Assembly: GCA_045804965.1 (NCBI GenBank)
Contig: JBJMMD010000009.1
Location: 233,137 to 297,136 of the forward strand
DNA length: 64,000 nucleotides
Reading direction: 5' to 3'
From: CAVTUU01 sp045804965
GTDB lineage: Bacteria; Chloroflexota; Chloroflexia; Thermomicrobiales; UBA6265
Every line of letters starts with the position of its first letter. The first letter of the stretch is position 1. The notes under the pieces are model-generated. The model saw nothing but the letters and a program-made list of their open reading frames with translations. It had not been told where the DNA came from and did not search any database. This document shows positions 34,778 through 43,353 of this stretch, one piece after another. Made by a program: the position numbers and the translations under genes.

Positions 34778-36292
34778 TTATGTAAAACTGGAAGCGTGTT
34801 CGATGGCTGACATCCACGCCTCTTGGAAGGCAGGGCCGTCGATGTCCTGTACGACTCGCGTCAATCGTCCATCCTCGGCGGATTTTAAGAGCAGAATGTC
34901 TCCATCACGACGTGTCTTGAGCCGGATTTCCTCGATGCTGAGCCCGGACCATCCCACCGCGGCAGCGCAGGCGACCGGGTCGTAGTGGAAGTTCAGGAGG
35001 TCGTCCGGCAGACCTGGGTGCGATCTCCCGAGTTCAGTCATGCTGGTGTTATGAGCATGCGCTTCGCTTTGGCGGGCGATAAGGTCGCCGAGCGGACCTG
35101 AGGCGCGAAGCCTCGGGAGGTCAGCAGCACGAAGGAGCGCTTTGAGCGTCGCTGGCAATGTGGCGAGCGTCAAGTCTGCTGTCGCTGCGACAATTTCAGA
35201 CGCGCGCGTATCCCATTGGAGGTTCCAGTCCATCTCCGGTCCCCACTGTGGGAGTCCCCGATCGGGTGGCCGAACCAATCCACCCATGACAACGATTGGA
35301 GTCTTGGAGAGGGCGCCTGGTCTCGCGACTTCAAGGAGTGCGAGGTTCGTATACGGGCCGATGGCGCCAACCGTCGCGCCCTGTTCGATGCTTTGATAGA
35401 GCAGGTCGAGTGCGTCACCGGGAGGAGAAGGACGCGGTTGAAGATTCGTTGGCCAGAAACGTTCGTCGTCGATGACCGGGTCGGCGACGCGCAGGGATGT
35501 GGACTCAACTTCGACGCCGGCCACGACCGGGATGTCCTCTCGACCGGCAAGTTTCAGGCAGTGCGCAACGTAGCCCGCGCGGAGACCGCCTGGATCGATC
35601 GTTGTGGTGATGGCGACGAGCTCGACATCGGGCCAGCCAAGCAGCATCGCCAGGGCGCAGACGTCGTCAGGGTCCCCGCCAAGATCGGTGTCGAGATGGA
35701 TGCGCCTCACTGAAAAATTCCCTGTTGATGTCGTTTGGCTCACGTTCGCCACGCGCGCAAGGTGCACCTTGAACGGCAAGAACAAACGCATCGGCGTTTC
35801 CGGAAACGGCTGGAAGCCGTGGCGCGCGTAAAATGCGGCCGCACCCTCATCGATGGCATCGACCACGATCGCGTAGGTAGCTATCTGAGTCTGAATTACA
35901 AGCGAACGTTCAATGGCGTTGAAAAGCATGTCGCGGCCGAACTCTCGACCCTGCAAGCTGTGGTCAACTGCCAATTTGCCAAGCAGAATCGCTCCGATTT
36001 CGGCTGAATGCGGGAACTTCCTTGCCAGTTCCTGGGGTAATTCGTCAGCTCTGATCCTCGTCACGCTTAGGGAGTAGTAGCCGAGAACCTTCCTTGGGGA
36101 AAGAGTGGAAACGAGTACATACGTCGTCGCGAGATCGCGCTTTGCCCCATTGAACACATGTTCGTGGAGGAACCGATCGAGTGAATCATTACCACACGAA
36201 AAGCCGGCCCGCTCGTGGTTTCTTGACAACAGCTCGATCCGGAAGCGCGGTGCCCCATCATCCGCTGTCGAGGCTTCGTTGTCAGCTGGCAT
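34778..36292 (-). CDS. GNAT acetyltransferase (TacT-like toxin) fused to inosine-uridine nucleoside hydrolase
   Basis: 504 residues in one frame. Residues about 1-180 are a GNAT domain of the TacT toxin kind: GFSCGNDSLDRFLHE, ILLGKLAVDHSLQGREFGRD (acetyl-CoA binding) and FYARHGFQPFPETPMRLFLP. After about 20 linker residues, RRIHLDTDLGGDPDDVCALAM starts a complete nucleoside hydrolase with the Ca-binding DTDxGxDxDD, GPYTNLALLEVA and VVMGGLV. GTG 35710 at the junction has AGGGA 8 bases upstream, so the hydrolase could also be made alone. A frameshifted DUF1778-like antitoxin precedes it. Normally the toxin would stop soon after the MRLFLP strand. Confidence 0.85.
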   Translation of the reverse strand: MPADNEASTADDGAPRFRIELLSRNHERAGFSCGNDSLDRFLHEHVFNGAKRDLATTYVLVSTLSPRKVLGYYSLSVTRIRADELPQELARKFPHSAEIGAILLGKLAVDHSLQGREFGRDMLFNAIERSLVIQTQIATYAIVVDAIDEGAAAFYARHGFQPFPETPMRLFLPFKVHLARVANVSQTTSTGNFSVRRIHLDTDLGGDPDDVCALAMLLGWPDVELVAITTTIDPGGLRAGYVAHCLKLAGREDIPVVAGVEVESTSLRVADPVIDDERFWPTNLQPRPSPPGDALDLLYQSIEQGATVGAIGPYTNLALLEVARPGALSKTPIVVMGGLVRPPDRGLPQWGPEMDWNLQWDTRASEIVAATADLTLATLPATLKALLRAADLPRLRASGPLGDLIARQSEAHAHNTSMTELGRSHPGLPDDLLNFHYDPVACAAAVGWSGLSIEEIRLKTRRDGDILLLKSAEDGRLTRVVQDIDGPAFQEAWMSAIEHASSFT

Positions 36293-36328
36293 CTACGAAA
36301 TCGCTTCGTCCGGTGGGGCCGACTCGAA

Positions 36329-36674
36329 TCAAGTTGCCTTCGACTCAAGATATTTTTCATAGTCGGGGACCATTTGATCAGTAACAACTGGCTCAGCAAG
36401 GAGCGCTTCAACAAAGGCGATCGAAGCCGCGCGCGAGCCTCCATCTCGTGATTTCCTCTTCTTCGCGGAAAATTTGAACGGCTTTCTCGCGGGCGCATTC
36501 GGTCATGAGGTCAGCCAACGTGCGACCACTGGCGGCTGCGGCTTTTTCAAGGAAGGCTTTTTGTTCCGGATCCATACGCACGATCATCTGCGCAGTTTTT
36601 CTTCGCTGCCGCTTCTTGCGCTCGACGTTTGGGTGATTCTTTGCTCTTAATGCGGTCAACTCATCGTGCTCCAC
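36329..36674 (-). pseudogene. DUF1778 (TacA-like) antitoxin with a frameshift
   Basis: The frame from 36674 encodes a ribbon-helix-helix N-terminus (QMIVRMDPEQKAFLEKAAAA and SGRTLADLMTECA) and stops at 36408 after RWRLARGFDRLC. In the +1 frame the DNA continues with IAFVEALLAEPVVTDQMV and PDYEKYLESKAT, then TGA at 36329-36331, a normal-looking toxin-neutralising tail. The two frames can be joined across the GCGCGCG run near 36426-36433, so one indel there broke the gene, unless it is an assembly error. The GNAT toxin starts 36 bases later. Confidence 0.7.
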
Positions 36675-36730
36675 GTGCCGGATTGTGCTCGTTCTATCCG
36701 TGTTACTGTATATCTGTTGTCGTTACCCTA

Positions 36731-38050
36731 TCAATACATTTCCAATCCACCGTCGACACGTTCTAGCCAGTTCTTTACTTGCTGTAAGAACTTGGCGGCG
36801 GCGAGGCCGTCGAGGGCGCGATGGTCGATGCTCAGCGAGAGGTTCATCATCGAGCGAATGGCGATCATGTCGTCGACGATGACTGGGCGCTTGACGATCG
36901 CTTCGGTCGAGAGGATCGCGACCTGAGGCTGGACAATGATCGGCGTCGACACGAGCGAGCCGAATGTGCCCGGATTGTTGACGGTGAAGGTGCCGCCGGC
37001 GATGTCGTCGGGCGCGAGGGAATCGGAACGGGCCTTCTCCGCGAGTTCGGCGATGGTGTGCATCAGGCCGGCGATGCTGAGCCGGTCGGCGTGCTTGATC
37101 ACGGGCACGATTAACCCGTCGTCTAGGCTGACGGCGATGCCGATGTTCATCGCTTTGCGGTGGATGATCCGATTCTCGTCCCACACCGCGTTCAGGCGGG
37201 GATGGTCGCGCAGGGCGGCGGTGATCGCCTTGATGGCAAACGGGAGATAGGTCAGATCAATGCCTTCCCGTTGCCGGAATTCGACCTTCCGCGCCGCGCG
37301 ATAGGCGACGACGTTTGTCATGTCGACTTCCATGACGACGGACGCGTGGGGCGCGGTCCGCTCCGAGCGGACCATGTGCTCGGCAATCAATCTCCGGATT
37401 GGCGTGACCGGGATGACTTCGTCGCCGGGCGCGAGTTGGATCTCAGATCGTGCGGGCGGTTGCTCACTAAGCGGTGTGACGTGACGCGGCGCCGGTGCTG
37501 TTGATTGCAGCGATTCGAGATGCGCGAGGATATCGCGCTTAGTGACACGACCGCCGATGCCGGTGCCCTCGATCGCCGCGAGGTCGATGTGGTGCTCCTC
37601 GGCGATGCGGCGGACAACCGGCGACGAGCGTGCTCGCAGCAGCTCCATCTCGTCCGGAATCTCCTCTTTGCGCCGAACCAGCGATATCGTCCGGCCATTG
37701 GACATGCTTGGGGTGTTGTCGCCGTTTTGAGCTGTCGACATGACCTGGGCTGTTGATGGGCCGGGGCTCTCGTCAGCCGTGGAAACGCCTTTCCCGCCGC
37801 CGGTTTCATCGATCCGGCAAAGGACCGTGCCCACGGGAACCGTGGTGTCCGGCTCGATCAGGATTTCGACCAGGATGCCGGCGACGGGCGATGGGATCTC
37901 GGAGCTGACCTTGTCTGTTTCGACCTCGACCAAGGGATCGTATTTGTCCACGACGTCGCCAACGTGCTTCAGCCAGGAGCCAATGGTGCCTTCGGTCACG
38001 CTCTCGCCGAGCTGCGGCATCGTGATCGTGGTCGCGGTCTCTGTCGGCAT
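36731..38050 (-). CDS. Dihydrolipoamide acyltransferase (E2) of a 2-oxoacid dehydrogenase complex
   Basis: 439 residues. An N-terminal lipoyl domain has EVETDKVSSEIPSP with lipoyl-carrying Lys47. A peripheral-subunit-binding domain, SSPVVRRIAEEHHIDLAAIE followed by GTGIGGRVTKRDIL, docks E3. The catalytic domain ends with LSIDHRALDGLAAAKFL, which contains the acyltransferase His-Asp motif (HRxxDG). It passes the acyl group from E1 to CoA. Third gene of an E1alpha-E1beta-E2 operon, 18 bases after E1beta. The branched-chain type is favoured by the E1 sequences; pyruvate is not excluded. Confidence 0.93.
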   Translation of the reverse strand: MPTETATTITMPQLGESVTEGTIGSWLKHVGDVVDKYDPLVEVETDKVSSEIPSPVAGILVEILIEPDTTVPVGTVLCRIDETGGGKGVSTADESPGPSTAQVMSTAQNGDNTPSMSNGRTISLVRRKEEIPDEMELLRARSSPVVRRIAEEHHIDLAAIEGTGIGGRVTKRDILAHLESLQSTAPAPRHVTPLSEQPPARSEIQLAPGDEVIPVTPIRRLIAEHMVRSERTAPHASVVMEVDMTNVVAYRAARKVEFRQREGIDLTYLPFAIKAITAALRDHPRLNAVWDENRIIHRKAMNIGIAVSLDDGLIVPVIKHADRLSIAGLMHTIAELAEKARSDSLAPDDIAGGTFTVNNPGTFGSLVSTPIIVQPQVAILSTEAIVKRPVIVDDMIAIRSMMNLSLSIDHRALDGLAAAKFLQQVKNWLERVDGGLEMY

Positions 38051-38068
38051 CGAATCCTCCGCTCTCGG

Positions 38069-39118
38069 CTAGTAGGCTATGAGCGTGCGCAACGCCGCGC
38101 CAATCTTCTCGGCATCGATCATGAAGGCATGTTCTAACGGCGGGCTGAACGGCATCGCGGGCACGTCGGGCGCGGCTACCCGCGTGACCGGTGCATCGAG
38201 ATAGGCGAACGCCTCCTCCCCGATGATCGCCGCAACTTCGCTGGCAACCGAGCAGAGCCGGTTCGCTTCCGTGACTACGAGCGCCTTGCCTGTCTTTTTG
38301 ACCGAGTCGACGATGGTGGTTTCGTCGAGCGGTTTGAGCGAGCGGAGGTCGATCAATTCGATGCTGGCGCCAGTCTCCGCCGCGATCGTGCGCGCGGCCT
38401 GTTCCGACTCGTGGACCATCAGCCCGTAGGCGATGATCGAAACATCCGTGCCTTCTTGCACGATGCGCGCTTGCCCGAAGGGCACGTCGTACTCGCCGTT
38501 CGGCACGGGACCTTTGATCGCCCGGTACATCTTCTTGTGCTCAAGAAAGAGGACCGGGTCCTCGTCACGGATGGCGGTGCGGAGCAAACCCTTGGCATCG
38601 GCGGGCGTGGCCGGGGCTACGACCTTCAGGCCCGGGGTATGCACGAAGATCGCTTCAATACTTTGCGAGTGGTAGAGCGCGCCATGGACACCGCCGCCGA
38701 AGGGAACGCGGATGACGAGGGGACAGCAAAAGTCGTTGTTTGAGCGATAGCGGATGCGGGCTGCTTCGCTCATGATCTGATCTAACGCGGAGTGGATGAA
38801 ATCGAGGAACTGGATTTCGGCGATCGGCCGCAACCCGTTCAACGCCATTCCGATCGCGCTGCCGATGATCTCCGATTCGGCGAGGGGCGTGTCGATCACG
38901 CGGTCCTCGCCGAACGCATCGAGCAAGCCCGCCGTGACCCGGAACACGCCGCCGCGACGGCCGACATCCTCGCCGAGGATGACAATGCGGTCGTCAGCGG
39001 CCATCTCTTCATGCAGCGTGTCGTGAATCGCATCGACCAGCGATTTTTGCGGCGATTCGATTTGGCTGTTCTCAAGGTCTGGTTCTTCGAGAGTCGTCCG
39101 TTCGGAAACTTGCGCCAT
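38069..39118 (-). CDS. 2-oxoacid dehydrogenase E1 component, beta subunit (branched-chain type)
   Basis: 349 residues, a full E1beta: RIVILGEDVGRRGGVFRVTA, FGEDRVIDTPLAESEIIGSA, RPIAEIQFLDFIHSALDQIM (typical of the BCKDH subgroup), VPFGGGVHGALYHSQSIEA and the late TEANRLCSVASEV. With E1alpha it decarboxylates 2-oxo acids using thiamine diphosphate and reductively acylates the lipoyl group of E2. Preceded by E1alpha (72-base gap) and followed by E2 (18 bases). Confidence 0.93.
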   Translation of the reverse strand: MAQVSERTTLEEPDLENSQIESPQKSLVDAIHDTLHEEMAADDRIVILGEDVGRRGGVFRVTAGLLDAFGEDRVIDTPLAESEIIGSAIGMALNGLRPIAEIQFLDFIHSALDQIMSEAARIRYRSNNDFCCPLVIRVPFGGGVHGALYHSQSIEAIFVHTPGLKVVAPATPADAKGLLRTAIRDEDPVLFLEHKKMYRAIKGPVPNGEYDVPFGQARIVQEGTDVSIIAYGLMVHESEQAARTIAAETGASIELIDLRSLKPLDETTIVDSVKKTGKALVVTEANRLCSVASEVAAIIGEEAFAYLDAPVTRVAAPDVPAMPFSPPLEHAFMIDAEKIGAALRTLIAY

Positions 39119-39190
39119 TGCATTCCCTCGTCGAGTCGACGTATTTGTTAATTATGTCAACCCAGATCCCGCCGCTCCCCCCCCTGCCGG

Positions 39191-40327
39191 CTATCGCTCC
39201 GCGTAGACATGGCGGTCGAAGGTTGCGGGGTCAGGGAATGCAGCTTGCTCGGATGCTTCGGTCGCGGCATCGACGTCGCGTTTGATCGAGGCTTTGAGCT
39301 CGGCGAGCGATTCGTCGTCGAGCGCGCCGACGTTGCGCAAGCGCGCTTCGAAGAGCGCGACGGGATCGTGCCCTTTCCAGGCCTTGACCTCTTCCGGCGA
39401 CCGATACGCACGGTCGTCGTCGTCGGACGTATGCGGGTTGAAGCGGTAAACCTTGGCCTCGATCAGGGTTGGACCGCCGCCGGCCCGCGCGCGGTCGGCC
39501 GCTTCCTTCACGGTTTTGTAGACAGCGAGCAGATCGGTGCCGTCGACCACGAAACCGGGACAGCCGTACCCCGATGCGCGGTCGGCGACATTGTCGATCG
39601 CCATCTGGTGATCCTGCGGGACCGAAATCGCGTAGCGGTTGTTTTCACAAAAGAAGATCACCGGCAGCTTATGGACGCCGGCGAAATTGCATGCCTCGTG
39701 GAAATCCCCCTTCGAGGCGCCGCCCTCGCCGAAGCAGACGAATGAAACGTCATTTTCATTGCGCAGTTTCGAGGCGTAGGCAGTGCCGGTCGCGAGCGGC
39801 AGTTGTGTCGAAACCGAGCTGGAACAGGTGATGATTCGTAACCGTTTCGAGCCATAGTGCGCGGGCATTTGACGAGCGCCGGAGGCAGGATCGGCCGCTT
39901 TCGCCATCACGCTCATCATGATGTCGTCGGCGGTGAGCCCGAAGACGAGACTCAATGCCAAATCGCGGTAATACGGGAGGATGAAGTCCTTGGTGCGGTC
40001 GAGGGCGAAGCCCGCACCGACCTGGGCCGCTTCGTGGCCCTGACCGGAAACGACGAACGGCGCCTTACCGGCGCGATTGAGTTGCCAGATGCGCTCATCG
40101 AGCGCGCGCGCGAGCGCGACGTAGCGATACATCTCGCGCAGCGTCTCCGGCGAGAGGCCGGCGTCTCCCTCTGACGGAGGAATCGCCTTCGCGGTGATTG
40201 TCCCGGCTCCGACATCGACATGGTCGAGTGGAAGGTGAACCGCGGGTTGACCATTCTGAGGAACAGTCCCCGCCTGGAATGCTCCCTGGACTGCCTTGTC
40301 CGGAGCCGGGGTGGTTTCGGTCGCCAT
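39191..40327 (-). CDS. 2-oxoacid dehydrogenase E1 component, alpha subunit (branched-chain type)
   Basis: 378 residues from ATG 40327, with AAGGAG (minus strand) about 7 bases before it; a longer frame to 40465 has no such signal. The thiamine diphosphate site is CFGEGGASKGDFHEACNFAG ending in ENNRYAISVP. FNPHTSDDDDRAYR is the phosphorylation-loop sequence typical of branched-chain 2-oxoacid dehydrogenases, not pyruvate dehydrogenase, so oxidation of Val/Leu/Ile-derived keto acids is favoured. First gene of the operon. E3 is not in the operon; lpdA at 17.3 kb may serve. Confidence 0.93.
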   Translation of the reverse strand: MATETTPAPDKAVQGAFQAGTVPQNGQPAVHLPLDHVDVGAGTITAKAIPPSEGDAGLSPETLREMYRYVALARALDERIWQLNRAGKAPFVVSGQGHEAAQVGAGFALDRTKDFILPYYRDLALSLVFGLTADDIMMSVMAKAADPASGARQMPAHYGSKRLRIITCSSSVSTQLPLATGTAYASKLRNENDVSFVCFGEGGASKGDFHEACNFAGVHKLPVIFFCENNRYAISVPQDHQMAIDNVADRASGYGCPGFVVDGTDLLAVYKTVKEAADRARAGGGPTLIEAKVYRFNPHTSDDDDRAYRSPEEVKAWKGHDPVALFEARLRNVGALDDESLAELKASIKRDVDAATEASEQAAFPDPATFDRHVYAER

Positions 40328-40595
40328 TGACCGCTCCTTGTCATTTGTAGGCTCTAACCGGTTGGTGCGATCAGCGGGGCGCGACACGTATGGTTCGCCC
40401 GGCGGGGGCGGTTCTGATCGCTCTGTCCGGTAAGCCATCAAGCTCGGCGTTCTTCGGTAGAGCACTGTCGATGCATTTCATCGCCTCAACAGCGCAACTT
40501 CCCTGCCGCCACTACTGACGATTATACGCCCGCTGGTTCAGGCTGAGATGTCGCTAGGGGTCCTGATTCTGTGGAATTCAAGTTCAAGAAACGGC

Positions 40596-40620
40596 GTGCC
40601 GCCTAGATTCGAGGCGGCAC
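40596..40620 (-). terminator. Hairpin after the decayed small-protein gene
   Basis: GTGCCGCCT (40596-40604) / AGGCGGCAC (40612-40620), 9-base stem, 7-base loop. Same relative position as the 45595-45614 hairpin after the intact paralogue. Confidence 0.55.
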
Positions 40621-40654
40621 CGACTGAGCGAGCATCGGTGACCCAAAGAGCTTG

Positions 40655-40707
40655 CTAATTGGCCACGCTCAGACCTGCGAAGAAGCTACAGAGGCTGGTG
40701 TGTAGAC
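40655..40707 (-). pseudogene. C-terminal remnant of a small exported-protein gene
   Basis: On the minus strand this reads LHTSLCSFFAGLSVAN then stop (40655-40657). The intact protein at 45640-46218 ends LHVSLCSYFAGLHGAAE. Immediately upstream the DNA switches to sequence homologous to the spacer between regulator and exported-protein gene of the other cassette (46283 onwards), so most of this gene, about 500-550 bases, appears to have been deleted. Confidence 0.7.
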
Positions 40708-40810
40708 CGCACTGTCGGCGTAGGCCAGGACACTGGGCGCACATCGGTACTAGTTCGTAGGCGACCGATCGCCTGTCAGGGAAGATTTCGTCAGCCGAGT
40801 TAGCCCAATC

Positions 40811-43180
40811 TCAGAATATCCCATGGCGCGTGGCGTAGGTCACCGCAGCGGTGCGGGAGGGGACATCAAGCTTGCCGCGGATTGTCTCGACGTGCTTGGA
40901 GGCGGTGCGGCGGGTGATCCCGAGCGCCTCGGCGATCTCCTTGTCGGACGAACCCTCGACGAGGAGACGCAGGACGGCGAGTTCGCGCGGCGTCAATCCG
41001 TTCCTAGTCGTGCTCGCTGTCGGCGGTGAGTCTGATGCGGCTGTTACGGCGACTTTGAAGGCTAACTGGATAGCCTCCTCCAGCGCCATTTCTTGGCCGG
41101 CTGCGTGCGATTCGGCGAAGGCCTCGTCTCCCATCACTTGACGCGCTTGCACGGCCGCTGGCACCCCTACCGCGCACACATCCACCTCCGGAAGCTGGCC
41201 GTGACGCAGGCGTTCGGCGTCCACCGCTCCCAAGAGATGTGCCGCCTCCCGAGCCTGGCCGATTGCGATCGCGACGAGCGCCATGCTCATGAGTCCAGGT
41301 TCGCCCCCGGCCGGATCCCGTCCGTCCCGAGCCAGTACGAGCGCCTCTGCAATCACGGAGGCAGCGTCCTTGATCTTTCCCTGCGCGAGCCGAACTTGCC
41401 CCAAATAGGTCAATGCATGCACGATGCCGAAGAGATAATCTCGCTCCCTGCTCCGGGCCAAAAAGTTGGTAAACCCAGTCGCGGCTGCCTCTAGGTCGCC
41501 CTCATGGAAGTCGCCAATCGCCTGACCATAAATCGCGGAATCAATCCAGGTGTCGTCGTTGCTCGCAGTGGCGAGGGCGAGGACTCGGTTGGTAAGAGCA
41601 GTGGCCTCCTGATAGTCAGACCGCCGTCCTGCGAGCTCCGCCAAGTATGTGAGCCCGTAGCAGGCTCCTTTGTCGTCCTCGGTCGCTTCCGCGTGTGCAA
41701 GGAGGTCCGTCGCGAGTGATTCCGCCCGCGCCCGATCCTCGACCACGAATAGATAGAAGCACGCCGCCCCAATCAGCACTTCGGTAAGCGCAGCGGGAGA
41801 AACCTCATCACGCCTCGTCAACGCTCGCTCGAGCCATCGACCCTCGTCGCTAGCATTTCCGCGACCAAACTCGAATCGCCACAATGCCCCGGCAAAACGG
41901 GCGACCGTTTCGGCGTCTCCGCTCTCGTCGGCCCACGCGAGCGCCGCGTGGCAGTTATCGTAGTCGGCGTCGATCCGGTCGCTCCATTCCACTGATCTGT
42001 CGTCGTCGTAATGAGGCAGCGCCGCCTCGGCCAACGCCACGAAGGTGGCCGCATGTGCGTCGCGGGCCACCTCAAGTTCACCGTTCGCCGCGAGCTGTTC
42101 AAGCCCGAACTCTCGAATCGTTTCAAGCATCGAGAATCGCGTTCCGACACTCGGCTGCTCGGTCTGTCGGACCAGGCTCTTGTCGACGAGAGACGTCAAG
42201 AGATTGAGGACGGGTTCGTCCGCCGCTACCGCCATTGCCGCCTCGAGTGTGAAACCTCCTACAAACACTGAAAGCCGGCGAAGAAGGGCTTGCTCTTCCG
42301 GTGTGAGGAGATCATAGCTCCAGGAAATCGCATGGCGCATGGTTTGCAACCGCTCTGGGGCGTCACGATGACCTCCGGTCAGGAGCGGCAATCGATTGGT
42401 CAATTGCTGAAGGAGAGAAGCTGGGGACAGGACTCTCATGCGGGCGGCGCCTAGCTCAAGCGCAAGCGGCAGCCCATCGAGGCTGTGGCAGATCTCTGCG
42501 ATTGCTCCTGCGTTGGCGTCGTTCAGGACAAAGTCCGGTTTCGCCTCCCGGGCGCGTGTGACGAACAGGCGGATCGCATCGTAGTTTTCTAGCTCGTCAA
42601 TCTGTAGTGATTGGGTCGAGTCCGGCAAATCAAGCGGCCGAACTTCGAATGCGTTTTCACCGGTCAAGTGCAGCAGTTCGCGGCTCGTGGTGAGCACCTT
42701 CAGGTCAGGACAACTCGTCAAGAGGTCGGCGACCAACGGCGCTGCCGCTGTAACGTGTTCGAAGTTGTCGAGGAGTAGAAGTAGCCCGCGCTCGCGCAAG
42801 GCAAGCCGCAGGCTGTCGAGCAGCGGTTGCGTCCCGGTGTCGCGGATGCTGAACTCCTGCGCAATCGCCGAGGCAACGAGCGTGGGGTCGCTGAGCGGGG
42901 CAAGCGGCACAAAGACGGCGCCGTCGGGAAAGGCGCCGCACAGATTCCGAGCGACCGCCAAGGCGAATTGCGTCTTGCCGACACCACCGGGACCGATAAA
43001 GGTGACCAACCGTACATTTTCATATCGCAATAGCGCACAGGCCGCGGCGATCTCTGCTTCTCGGCCGATCAATGACGTTAATGGGGCCGGGAGATTACTA
43101 ACGGAACCGCGCCACTCCTTGGGAAGCGGGTGCAGTTGAGCGGGTGGAGACGATAATTGTTCATCCGGCAGTGTGTTCAT
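40811..43180 (-). CDS. LuxR-family regulator with STAND ATPase, copy 2
   Basis: 789 residues from ATG 43180 (weak ribosome-binding site; a start at 43297 is open but has no better one). Organisation: APLTSLIGREAEIA, Walker A FIGPGGVGKTQFALAVA, Walker B LLLLLDNFEHV, GLPLALELGAARMRVL, a long helical repeat region, then LTPRELAVLRLLVEGSSDKE and ITRRTASKHVETIRGKLDVP, the LuxR HTH. It closely matches copy 3 at 46387 and shares the DNA just downstream of the stop, so the two are duplicated cassettes. This copy's partner gene has decayed. Confidence 0.88.
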   Translation of the reverse strand: MNTLPDEQLSSPPAQLHPLPKEWRGSVSNLPAPLTSLIGREAEIAAACALLRYENVRLVTFIGPGGVGKTQFALAVARNLCGAFPDGAVFVPLAPLSDPTLVASAIAQEFSIRDTGTQPLLDSLRLALRERGLLLLLDNFEHVTAAAPLVADLLTSCPDLKVLTTSRELLHLTGENAFEVRPLDLPDSTQSLQIDELENYDAIRLFVTRAREAKPDFVLNDANAGAIAEICHSLDGLPLALELGAARMRVLSPASLLQQLTNRLPLLTGGHRDAPERLQTMRHAISWSYDLLTPEEQALLRRLSVFVGGFTLEAAMAVAADEPVLNLLTSLVDKSLVRQTEQPSVGTRFSMLETIREFGLEQLAANGELEVARDAHAATFVALAEAALPHYDDDRSVEWSDRIDADYDNCHAALAWADESGDAETVARFAGALWRFEFGRGNASDEGRWLERALTRRDEVSPAALTEVLIGAACFYLFVVEDRARAESLATDLLAHAEATEDDKGACYGLTYLAELAGRRSDYQEATALTNRVLALATASNDDTWIDSAIYGQAIGDFHEGDLEAAATGFTNFLARSRERDYLFGIVHALTYLGQVRLAQGKIKDAASVIAEALVLARDGRDPAGGEPGLMSMALVAIAIGQAREAAHLLGAVDAERLRHGQLPEVDVCAVGVPAAVQARQVMGDEAFAESHAAGQEMALEEAIQLAFKVAVTAASDSPPTASTTRNGLTPRELAVLRLLVEGSSDKEIAEALGITRRTASKHVETIRGKLDVPSRTAAVTYATRHGIF

Positions 43181-43353
43181 GATGGGTGGATCCGGCGACG
43201 AGCGAGCTACGTCACGCCCAATTGTGATCAATCGCGATGTTTCATTGTAGGACCTGCCAGCAAGAGGCAGATCGCGCTTTTGTGCGAAGTAAGCCACGTT
43301 GAGTCGTCCCCGCCGGAATCAACAACGGGCTAGTCAGTGGCTTCGCACCCGTC

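Larger units (their letters stand above)
40328..40810. other. Gap holding a decayed gene end, a hairpin and conserved flanks
   Basis: 40596-40620 is a hairpin and 40655-40707 a gene remnant. 40708-40810 is alignable with 46283-46386, the LuxR-to-secreted-protein spacer of the other cassette, for example the shared TAGTTCGTAG and AGTTAGCCCAA. The E1alpha promoter should lie near 40328-40450. Confidence 0.6.
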
